Shown piece after piece: positions 32,218 to 38,145 of a stretch of 49,871 nucleotides of DNA; position 1 is the first letter of the stretch; each line of letters opens with the position of its first letter. The notes under the pieces were generated by a model, which saw nothing but the letters and a program-made list of their open reading frames with translations, had not been told where the DNA came from and searched no databases. The position numbers and the translations under genes are program-made. The stretch covers positions 1 to 49,871 of the forward strand of contig NZ_FOAZ01000038.1 of the NCBI RefSeq assembly GCF_900109465.1. Reading direction: 5' to 3'. This stretch comes from Streptacidiphilus jiangxiensis (GTDB lineage Bacteria > Actinomycetota > Actinomycetes > Streptomycetales > Streptomycetaceae).

Positions 32218-32925
32218 ATGTCAGTCGAAGCGCCACGACCGCGGTTCCCGGGCGAGAGCGAGGAGTACCGGGCCGCCCGCGAGAGATTGCTCGAGGCCGA
32301 GGTCGGCCTGCGCCGTCAGATCGAGGCCGTGGCGGAGCTGCGGCGCGGTCTGCCGCCGGGTGGGGAGGTCCCCTCGGACTACGTGTTCGAGGAGTGGGAC
32401 GAACAGGCGCAGGCGCCACGCGAGGTGCGGATGTCCGAGCTGTTCGGCCCGCACGAGACCCTGTTCCTGTACAGCCACATGTTCAACCCGGGCGAGACGG
32501 GCACACCGCTGGAGGCACCCTGCCCGCTCTGCACCTCGATCATCGACGGGATCGACGGAGCCGTCCCGCACATCAGCCAACGCATCGCGTTCGGCGTCGT
32601 CGCGAAGGCCCCGCTCGAACGTCTCCGCGCGCATGCGCGGCGGCGGGGCTGGCGCAACGCCCGACTGCTGTCCTCGGCGCACTCCCGCTACAACCGCGAC
32701 TACCTCGCCGAGACCTCCGACGCCGACCAGTACGCCATGGCGACGGTCTTCACCCGCCGGGACGGCGCCGTCCGCCACGTCTGGAGCAGCGAGCTGTGGT
32801 TCGTGCCGCCCGAATCCGGGCAGAACCCGCGCCACGTCGACTTCATGTGGCCGCTCTGGGCGGTGCTCGACCGCGGCCCCGAGGGCCGCGGCCAGGAGTG
32901 GTGGCCCGAACTGGAGTACCGCTGA
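32218..32925 (+). CDS. DUF899 thioredoxin-like protein
   Basis: 235 aa. DUF899 proteins are thioredoxin-fold and lack a CxxC; here the CPLCTSIIDG segment (about residue 100) sits where the thioredoxin loop would be and actually has Cys-x2-Cys. Other family pieces are YVFEEWDEQAQ, LFGPHETLFLYSHMF and RHVDFMWPLWAVLD. GGAAGGGAG precedes the ATG. Divergent from the DUF1326/DUF2182 operon, which suggests shared redox or metal stress control. Confidence 0.85.
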   Translation: MSVEAPRPRFPGESEEYRAARERLLEAEVGLRRQIEAVAELRRGLPPGGEVPSDYVFEEWDEQAQAPREVRMSELFGPHETLFLYSHMFNPGETGTPLEAPCPLCTSIIDGIDGAVPHISQRIAFGVVAKAPLERLRAHARRRGWRNARLLSSAHSRYNRDYLAETSDADQYAMATVFTRRDGAVRHVWSSELWFVPPESGQNPRHVDFMWPLWAVLDRGPEGRGQEWWPELEYR

Positions 32926-32936
32926 GCCCGGAGGGT

Positions 32937-33323
32937 TCAGTCCGCGGCAGCCGGACCGTCGATCTGGCGCACGACCACCAGGCGCACGGTGCCGTGTGCG
33001 GATGCACGGTCGCCGTCCGGCGCCGTCGCGTACACCGTGCCGACGTGCCTCCGGATCACGTCGAGCAGCGCCAGATCCTGGGAGACGAGTTCGAGCCGGG
33101 AGATGCCGTCCGAACGCTCCCGAGGCTCGGTCACCTCGTGTTCCTGGGGCGCGGCGGAGCTCGCGCCGAGCAGGATCGGCGCGTAGGCCTCTCTGACCAG
33201 GGCTGCGATCCGACCCACGGTCCCCGGATCACCAGTGATCCGGACGTCCAGGACCGGTTCGGCCACCCCACCGTCCTCACCCACCAGGATCCGCGTCTGC
33301 ACGTGACCGGCCGTCGTGCCCAT
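32937..33323 (-). CDS. Hypothetical protein, 128 aa
   Basis: Soluble alpha/beta protein: VLDVRITGDPGTVGRIAALV, then SRLELVSQDLALLDVIRRHV and HGTVRLVVVRQIDG. No family recognised. GGAGACAGGG lies just before the ATG. Convergent with the DUF899 gene (11 bp apart) and divergent from DUF5994 gene 2. Confidence 0.65.
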   Translation of the reverse strand: MGTTAGHVQTRILVGEDGGVAEPVLDVRITGDPGTVGRIAALVREAYAPILLGASSAAPQEHEVTEPRERSDGISRLELVSQDLALLDVIRRHVGTVYATAPDGDRASAHGTVRLVVVRQIDGPAAAD

Positions 33324-33422
33324 CCCTGTCTCCTGTCGCCCTGTCTCCAGTGGTGGCGTCCCCGGACCACACTGGGGCGACCGGCGGCCGGGCGCACCTG
33401 GGGTGACCTGGGCGGGTGTCGG

Positions 33423-33527
33423 TCCACCGGGCCGAGGTGTCGGGAGTGTGCCGTTCCCTCGCCCTCAGCGACAGCGCTGAGGGGCCGAGGTTCTATCGGA
33501 CCGAGTCCAGGATCGGCCGGGCCCGAC
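33423..33527 (-). pseudogene. Decayed 3' end of a second SPFH gene
   Basis: About 105 bp match the last ~110 bp of the SPFH gene (25177-25287), including identical stretches such as CCACCGGGCCGAGGTGTCGG and GTGCCGTTCCCTCGCC. In one frame it reads AVAEGEGTAHSRHLGPVD against AVADGEGTARTRHLGPVE in the intact gene, and in the next frame ILDSVR against ILESVR, so a frameshift is present. Only this fragment remains. It lies just upstream of DUF5994 gene 2. Confidence 0.75.
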
Positions 33528-33615
33528 GTCTGGCCGCTGTGCTCTCCCGCTGCTCCCGCTGCTCCCGGCCACGCCGGAATCGGGGGGCCCGGAGTCGGCC
33601 CCGTGCGACCCGATG

Positions 33616-33730
33616 CGGAGTAGGCTGACAGTACCGAGGGTTTTCCGAACACTGGCTGCAGTGCCCCTGTCGTTCTCGGCGAACGCCGACGCCGGGCCTG
33701 CGCGCAGGCCCGAAGACGGGACCGCGCACC
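33616..33730 (+). promoter_or_regulatory. DUF5994 gene 2 promoter box and three-hairpin leader
   Basis: CGGAG-TAGGCT (33616-33626) is a good -10 box. The leader then holds CACTG/CAGTG (33650-33663), CGGCG/CGCCG (33677-33688) and a 20-bp palindrome built from CGGGCCTGCG and its complement (33693-33712). GACGGG (33715-33720) follows and the ATG comes 10 nt later. GTACCGAG at 33631 also occurs in the leader of gene 5. Confidence 0.62.
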
Positions 33731-34330
33731 ATGTCCGTGCCACTGCTGCGACCGCCCTCCGTGCCCCTCCCCCCGCCGCGGGCGGAATCTCCCCCACTGC
33801 GCCTCGTGCTGCGGCCCGCCGCCGGCGGCGGCGGCCTCCGCGTCGGTGCCCTGGACGGCGCCTGGTGGCCCCGCTCCGACGACCTCCAGCATGAACTGCC
33901 CTCTCTCGTAGCCGTGTTGGACCGGGAATGGGGACGCATCACCCGAGTCGCCGTCAACCCGACCCACTGGCAGCCCCTGCCGCGGGAGGTCTCGGCACAG
34001 GGACACGTGGTCAAGGTCGGCTGGTTCACCACCGAGCAGGATCCTCACAAGCTCCTGCTCCTCTCCTACCGCATCGGCCGCTGGGACCTGCTCGTCGTCC
34101 CGCCGCGCACCAGCCAGGCGTCCGCCGCGCGACTGATGGCCGCCGCCGCCGATCCGGCCGGCGCACCCTCCGCGAGCGCCCTGATCGCGGCCGAGGACGG
34201 CCGTCGCGACACCGAGACCCCGCCCCGCGACACCGGCGCGGAGACCGCATGGGAGTCCGAAGGCGGCGCGCCCGTGTCGGCAGCGCTGGTCATGCCGATC
34301 GGGCCGGTCCGCGTGTCCGGGGGAGGGTGA
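33731..34330 (+). CDS. DUF5994 protein 2
   Basis: 199 aa. A Pro-rich N-terminus leads to the DUF5994 core: LRLVLRPAAGG, LDGAWWPRSDDLQHELPSLV, WGRITRVAVNPTHWQPLPRE, HVVKVGWFTTEQDPHKLLLL and SYRIGRWDLLVVPPRTS. This is the subgroup shared with gene 3 (DPH..-L-SYRIG-W-LLVVPP). The C-terminal ~50 residues are low-complexity and acidic. First gene of an operon of five, all plus strand with small gaps. Function unknown. Confidence 0.87.
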   Translation: MSVPLLRPPSVPLPPPRAESPPLRLVLRPAAGGGGLRVGALDGAWWPRSDDLQHELPSLVAVLDREWGRITRVAVNPTHWQPLPREVSAQGHVVKVGWFTTEQDPHKLLLLSYRIGRWDLLVVPPRTSQASAARLMAAAADPAGAPSASALIAAEDGRRDTETPPRDTGAETAWESEGGAPVSAALVMPIGPVRVSGGG

Positions 34331-34335
34331 GAACG

Positions 34336-34437
34336 ATGGCAACCCTCTTCACCGTCCTCGCGCTGGCTGCGATGTTGTGCGCCTGCGTCATGCTGATCCA
34401 GCGCACCAACGCCCGGCACACCAAGCGCCGGCCTTGA
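34336..34437 (+). CDS. 33-aa single-span membrane peptide
   Basis: Encodes MATLFTVLALAAMLCACVML followed by the basic tail IQRTNARHTKRRP: one membrane helix with two cysteines and a positively charged cytoplasmic end. GGGAGGGTGAGAA just upstream is a strong ribosome site. It starts 5 bp after DUF5994 gene 2 and its stop overlaps an ATG in frame with gene 3, so it is clearly part of this operon. Possibly a small regulator or anchor for the DUF5994 proteins; that is a guess. Confidence 0.65.
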   Translation: MATLFTVLALAAMLCACVMLIQRTNARHTKRRP

Positions 34438-34460
34438 TGCCGGAGAAGGCGGTCAGCACC

Positions 34461-35012
34461 ATGAGCACGCACCCCGCCCCCGCACCCACGCCCGGTCCGC
34501 AGGCCCGACCCTGGCTGCGGTTGGCCCTGACCTCCGACGGTCCACGGTCCCGGCTCAGCGGGGCATGGTGGCCTCACTCACGCAATCTCTCCGATCAACT
34601 CCCCTACCTGATCGCAGAGTTGGACGGCGTCTGGGGTCGCATCACCCGGGCCGCCGTCCAGGACACCGCCTGGACCGAGCTGAGCCACAGCGTCCCGGCC
34701 GGATCCCACGACGTACGGGTGAACTGGTACGACCCCCTCCAGGACCCCCACGCGATCACCCTCTTCTCCTACCGCATCGGGGAGTGGGAACTGCTCGTGG
34801 TGCCACCGGAGAGCTCCCGCCGCCGGGCGCACCAGCTCATGACAGCCGCCACGCACCCCGGCAACCAGCGGACCGCCCGCGCGCTCGTCCACGACGGTCC
34901 CGCGGCACCTCCGGCCACCGCGCCACGCGCACACATTCACATCCTCACCCGGCGCGCCCACAACGCCGAACCCACCACCGTCGCCTCCCCGCCACCCGCC
35001 ACGACTCCCTGA
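34461..35012 (+). CDS. DUF5994 protein 3
   Basis: 183 aa from the ATG at 34461 (GGAGAAGG about 11 nt upstream); an in-frame ATG at 34437 overlapping the membrane peptide's stop would add 8 residues by coupling. Core: LRLALTSDGPRSRLSGAWWP, HSRNLSDQLPYLIAELDGVW, WGRITRAAVQDTAWTELSHS, DPHAITLFSYRIGEWELLVV. It keeps GAWWP but has His for Arg in the next position (WWPHS). The tail is Pro/Ala-rich. Tandem paralogue of gene 2. Confidence 0.85.
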   Translation: MSTHPAPAPTPGPQARPWLRLALTSDGPRSRLSGAWWPHSRNLSDQLPYLIAELDGVWGRITRAAVQDTAWTELSHSVPAGSHDVRVNWYDPLQDPHAITLFSYRIGEWELLVVPPESSRRRAHQLMTAATHPGNQRTARALVHDGPAAPPATAPRAHIHILTRRAHNAEPTTVASPPPATTP

Positions 35013-35041
35013 CAGGGCAACGACAGCGAGGAGAACGCACC

Positions 35042-35230
35042 TTGCCAACCCCGGCAGCCGTCATCACCACCATGACGAGCGACACGTACCACTCCCGGGA
35101 GGACTGCAAGCTCTTCCTGGCGGGCCAGGACACCGCGCGCGCAAGCGGCGGAGTTGCTCCCACCGTCATCCTGATCCCGCTCGGCGAGGCACTGGCGCAC
35201 CGCCATCCCTGCCCCGGATGCCTGCGCTGA
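35042..35230 (+). CDS. Small Cys/His protein, likely zinc-binding (62 aa)
   Basis: Reads TYHSREDCKLFLAGQDTARA and ends ALAHRHPCPGCLR: a His-x4-Cys pair plus a Cys-x2-Cys, enough for one zinc site like a treble-clef knuckle. The TTG at 35042 is chosen because GAGGAG ends 8 nt before it; the alternative ATG at 35072 lacks such a site. Third small gene type in the DUF5994 operon. No family name known to me. Confidence 0.62.
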   Translation: MPTPAAVITTMTSDTYHSREDCKLFLAGQDTARASGGVAPTVILIPLGEALAHRHPCPGCLR

Positions 35231-35251
35231 GAAGCTGAGAGGGAGGCCCTC

Positions 35252-35455
35252 GTGGAACAGCAGGCTGACCCCTATCGACCCGCCGTTGTCCGCTTCGCCG
35301 GCGACGTGGAGGTGGACGGACGGACCTTCAGCGACAACATGCGCCTGGCCGTCTGGATCCAGGGCGACTGGATCCACGTCCGGGTTCCCGGCACGGCAGC
35401 ACCGCACTACTGCCTGCCCGTCCATGCGGTGGCAGGGGTGCACTGGGAGGACTGA
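35252..35455 (+). CDS. Small hypothetical protein, 67 aa
   Basis: GTG start with GAGAGGGAGG 5-6 nt upstream. Sequence such as VVRFAGDVEVDGRTFSDNMR and LAVWIQGDWIHVRVPGTAAP suggests a small beta-rich fold. Last gene of the operon, convergent with the PP2C gene 21 bp away. No family recognised. Confidence 0.68.
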   Translation: MEQQADPYRPAVVRFAGDVEVDGRTFSDNMRLAVWIQGDWIHVRVPGTAAPHYCLPVHAVAGVHWED

Positions 35456-35476
35456 CAGGGGGCCAGGTTCGACCGG

Positions 35477-36682
35477 TCAACGCCATTCGATCATGAACAG
35501 GGTGGCGTCGTCGCTGGTCCTGCCGCCCCGCTTCTCCTTCAGACTGTGGGAGAGCGCACGCACGATCGGCCGCACGCCCGCGTCGCTCCGCTCCACGTGG
35601 TTGACGGCGTCGATGAGCTGCTCCTCGCCGAACTGCTCCCCGCCCGCGCCGCGTTCCTCCACCAGGCCGTCCGTGAAGCACAGGACCTGGTCACCGTGGA
35701 GCAGCGCCCGCTCGCTCACCACCGGCGCCTCGCCACCGAAGCCCACCGGCAGCGTGGTCGCGCCCTCCAGCCGCTCGACGACGACGCGGTCCCGGATCAG
35801 CAGGGGCGCGGGATGGCCCGCGTTCACCCACTCCAGGAGGCCGGTCTCGGTGTCCAGGCGCATCATCTGCGCGGTCACGAAGTGGTCGGGCCCGAACTGT
35901 TCGGCGATGGCGCCGTCCATGAAGGAGTAGATGTCGGCCAGGCCGATGTCGGCGCGCCTGGCATGCCGGTAAGCGCCGATGGCGACCGTCGCCATCGTGG
36001 CGGCGTCCAGCCCGTGACCCATCGCGTCGATCGTGGCGACGTGGAGGAGGTGGTCGTTCAGGGCGTAGTCGAAGCTGTCGCCCGCCACCTCGTACGCGGG
36101 TTCGAGGATGCCGGCCACGGCGACGCGGGGGACGGACATCGAGAGCGGGGGCAGCAGGGACCACTGGATCTCGGCGGCGACGCTCATCGGTTCGAGGCGC
36201 CGGGTCTGGCACAGCCGGTCGGTGTAGCCGTTCTTGGCGAGCAGGAGTCCTGCGGCCAGGCCGGCGAACCGGTGCAGCATCCTTCTGACGGCGTCGTCCA
36301 CGGCGTCCACCGTGAGTGCCATCACTCCGACCTGGTTGCCGCTGTCCGACAGGGGCAGGTACACGCGCACACCGTCTTCCTGCGCGACCTCGGCGCGGGC
36401 GCCGCCCAGGAAGGTGGCGCCTGCGATGGTGCCGAGGATCGGTTCGGGTGTTCCGACGCTCAGCCCGCCGTCCGGGAGCGGAACCAGCGCCGTCTGCCCG
36501 TAGTCCGGCAAGAGGATCGACAACTCCCGGCCGCCGAACCGGCGCGCGGTGCCGACGAGCAGGGGAGCGAGCAACTGGGGCGGCAGGTCCTGGGCCATGT
36601 CCAGCATGGTTCCCAGCAGGCGCTCACCGAGCCCGGCCGGGCCCGTTGGCTCCGCCCCGGAGGGCCACCACTCATCGCTCAT
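35477..36682 (-). CDS. GAF-PP2C (SpoIIE/RsbU-like) serine phosphatase
   Basis: 401 aa. The N-terminal ~170 residues form a GAF-like sensor domain. The PP2C/SpoIIE domain runs from about residue 200: VAGILEPAYEVAGDSFDYAL, IDAMGHGLDAATMATVAIGA, LEWVNAGHPAPLLI, LCFTDGLVEERG and the final SDDATLFMIEW. Metal-binding Asp residues (GDSFD, DAMGHG, TDG, DDAT) are all present. Such enzymes dephosphorylate anti-sigma antagonists; the STAS protein at 20486-20896 is a candidate substrate. Divergent from DUF5994 gene 4 and convergent with the operon of genes 2 and 3, so it sits in the middle of the DUF5994 set. Confidence 0.92.
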   Translation of the reverse strand: MSDEWWPSGAEPTGPAGLGERLLGTMLDMAQDLPPQLLAPLLVGTARRFGGRELSILLPDYGQTALVPLPDGGLSVGTPEPILGTIAGATFLGGARAEVAQEDGVRVYLPLSDSGNQVGVMALTVDAVDDAVRRMLHRFAGLAAGLLLAKNGYTDRLCQTRRLEPMSVAAEIQWSLLPPLSMSVPRVAVAGILEPAYEVAGDSFDYALNDHLLHVATIDAMGHGLDAATMATVAIGAYRHARRADIGLADIYSFMDGAIAEQFGPDHFVTAQMMRLDTETGLLEWVNAGHPAPLLIRDRVVVERLEGATTLPVGFGGEAPVVSERALLHGDQVLCFTDGLVEERGAGGEQFGEEQLIDAVNHVERSDAGVRPIVRALSHSLKEKRGGRTSDDATLFMIEWR

Positions 36683-36865
36683 TCTCGGCCACCGTCCGCT
36701 TCGTCCCCGTCCGCGCGGGCACCGACCGACCTCGATCGACTCAGGCGCGGTTCACCGGCCGGTCCTTCCATTACGCCCGACATCAGCGCATCGCGCCTCC
36801 GCAGCGGCCCTCGCCGGTCCACCCACCCGGGTCACCCGGAGCAAGCAGGCTGCGGCGAGCGCGGG

Positions 36866-36971
36866 CGGAGTACGATGGACACAACCGAGGAAGCGCTATC
36901 CCACCAACAGTCGCGCTGGTGCCGCCCTAGGTCATGACAGGTCCGCTCGCGGACCGGACGGGCGACCACCC
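36866..36971 (+). promoter_or_regulatory. DUF5994 gene 4 promoter box and structured leader
   Basis: CGGAG-TACGAT (36866-36876), then stem CACCA/TGGTG (36902-36906 and 36917-36921), stem GGTCCG-ctcg-CGGACC (36940-36955), GACGGG (36957-36962), and ATG after 9 nt. The whole leader aligns with that of gene 5, including GTCATGACAGGTCCG. The rest of the gap 36683-36865 should hold the PP2C promoter. Confidence 0.65.
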
Positions 36972-37433
36972 ATGGCGCCGATGAACCTGGCTTCCTATCC
37001 CCCTCCTCTGCGGCAGGACGCGCTCGGCGCCCCGCTCCTTCCCCGGCTGTTGCTCGAAGCGACGCTGTCGCGCACCGGCCTGTTCGACGGCGCATGGTGG
37101 CCGCGTTCGCGGCATGTCCGGAACGAGTTGCCCGACCTGGTCACCGCACTCTCCGCCCACCTGGGCAGCGTCCTGCGAGTCGGCCTCGACACCGTGACCT
37201 GGGACGAAGTCCCCCGCACGGTCACCGTGGACGGCCGCGTGGTCCGGATCAGCTGGTTCTCCGGCTGCGACTGGACCATCAGTCTCACCCGCGGCTTCCA
37301 GGACCACTTCCTGCTCCTGGTCATCCCGGCGGCAACGGACGCACGCACGGCGTCAGCCGCGATGGAAGGAGCCGCCATGCTCGGCAACCGCAGGACCGCG
37401 GCCCAACTGCTCACCTCAGGTCTGTTCGACTGA
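36972..37433 (+). CDS. DUF5994 protein 4
   Basis: 153 aa. ALGAPLLPRLLLEATLSRTG, LFDGAWWPRSRHVRNELPDL, LGSVLRVGLDTVTWDEVPRT, VVRISWFSGCDWTISLTRGF and HFLLLVIPAATDARTASAAM. Very similar to gene 5 along its whole length and, less so, to gene 1. A single domain with almost no extensions, so it may be the minimal family unit. It ends 70 bp before the convergent gene 5. No function known. Confidence 0.88.
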   Translation: MAPMNLASYPPPLRQDALGAPLLPRLLLEATLSRTGLFDGAWWPRSRHVRNELPDLVTALSAHLGSVLRVGLDTVTWDEVPRTVTVDGRVVRISWFSGCDWTISLTRGFQDHFLLLVIPAATDARTASAAMEGAAMLGNRRTAAQLLTSGLFD

Positions 37434-37503
37434 TGCTCGGGCATCGCACCGTGGTTGACGACAGATCAGCGGACACCTTGACCGGATCCGGGGTGGCTGG
37501 GGT

Positions 37504-38001
37504 TCAGCGGGGCTGCCCGGCGGTCGGGGCTGGACGCCGGCCGAGGAGTTCCGCAGCAGGTCGGTGGTTCTCGGTCACGGAGGCCTGGGCCATCGCGGCC
37601 GACGCTGTCCGGTCGTCGGTCCCGGGCGGGACGACCAGGAGCAGGAAGTGGTCCTGGAAGCCGCGGGTGATGCTGACCGTACCGTCGCACCCGGCGAACC
37701 AGTTGATCCGCACCACCAGGCCGTTGGCCATGACCGTGCGGGGAACCTCGTCCCAGGCGCCGATGTCGAGGCCGACCCGAAGGATGCGCCCGACGTGTGC
37801 GGCAAGCGCGGTGATCAGGTCCGGCAGCTCGACCCGGACGCGGTTCGAGCGCGGCCACCAGGCGCCGTCGAACATGCCGGAGCGCGACAGCGTCGGCTCG
37901 AGCAGCAACCTGGGCAGCAGCGGGGCCCCGAGGGCGTCCGCACCCAACGGCGGAGTCAACGGCGGAGGCAACGACGAAGCAGGGAGGGAAGTCGGCGCCA
38001 T
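37504..38001 (-). CDS. DUF5994 protein 5
   Basis: 165 aa. ALGAPLLPRLLLEPTLSRSG, MFDGAWWPRSNRVRVELPDL, GRILRVGLDIGAWDEVPRTV, VVRINWFAGCDGTVSITRGF, HFLLLVVPPGTDDRTASAAM. Inverted duplicate of gene 4, including the leader. The N-terminus is extended by a Pro/Leu-rich segment. The ATG at 38001 is chosen by alignment with gene 4 and the GACGGG element 9 nt upstream. Convergent with gene 4 and followed on its upstream side by the helicase gene on the same strand. Confidence 0.88.
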   Translation of the reverse strand: MAPTSLPASSLPPPLTPPLGADALGAPLLPRLLLEPTLSRSGMFDGAWWPRSNRVRVELPDLITALAAHVGRILRVGLDIGAWDEVPRTVMANGLVVRINWFAGCDGTVSITRGFQDHFLLLVVPPGTDDRTASAAMAQASVTENHRPAAELLGRRPAPTAGQPR

Positions 38002-38108
38002 GGAAGGCCGCCCGTCCGGTCCGTGAAACGGACCTGTCATGACCCAGGGCGGCACCAACGCGGTTGCTGGTGGGAAGGCGCTTACTCGGTACCTCCCACC
38101 CTACTCCG
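38002..38108 (-). promoter_or_regulatory. DUF5994 gene 5 promoter box and structured leader
   Basis: Minus strand: CGGAG-TAGGGT (38098-38108), GTACCGAG, stem CACCA/TGGTG (38053-38072), stem GGTCCGT-ttc-ACGGACC (38018-38034), GACGGG (38011-38016), then 9 nt to the ATG. Compared with gene 4, a C-G pair of the last stem has become T-A on both sides, keeping the pairing. Confidence 0.65.
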
Positions 38109-38145
38109 GCCAGGCCACCGGGGGCCGCGAACGTCAGCAGGCACG

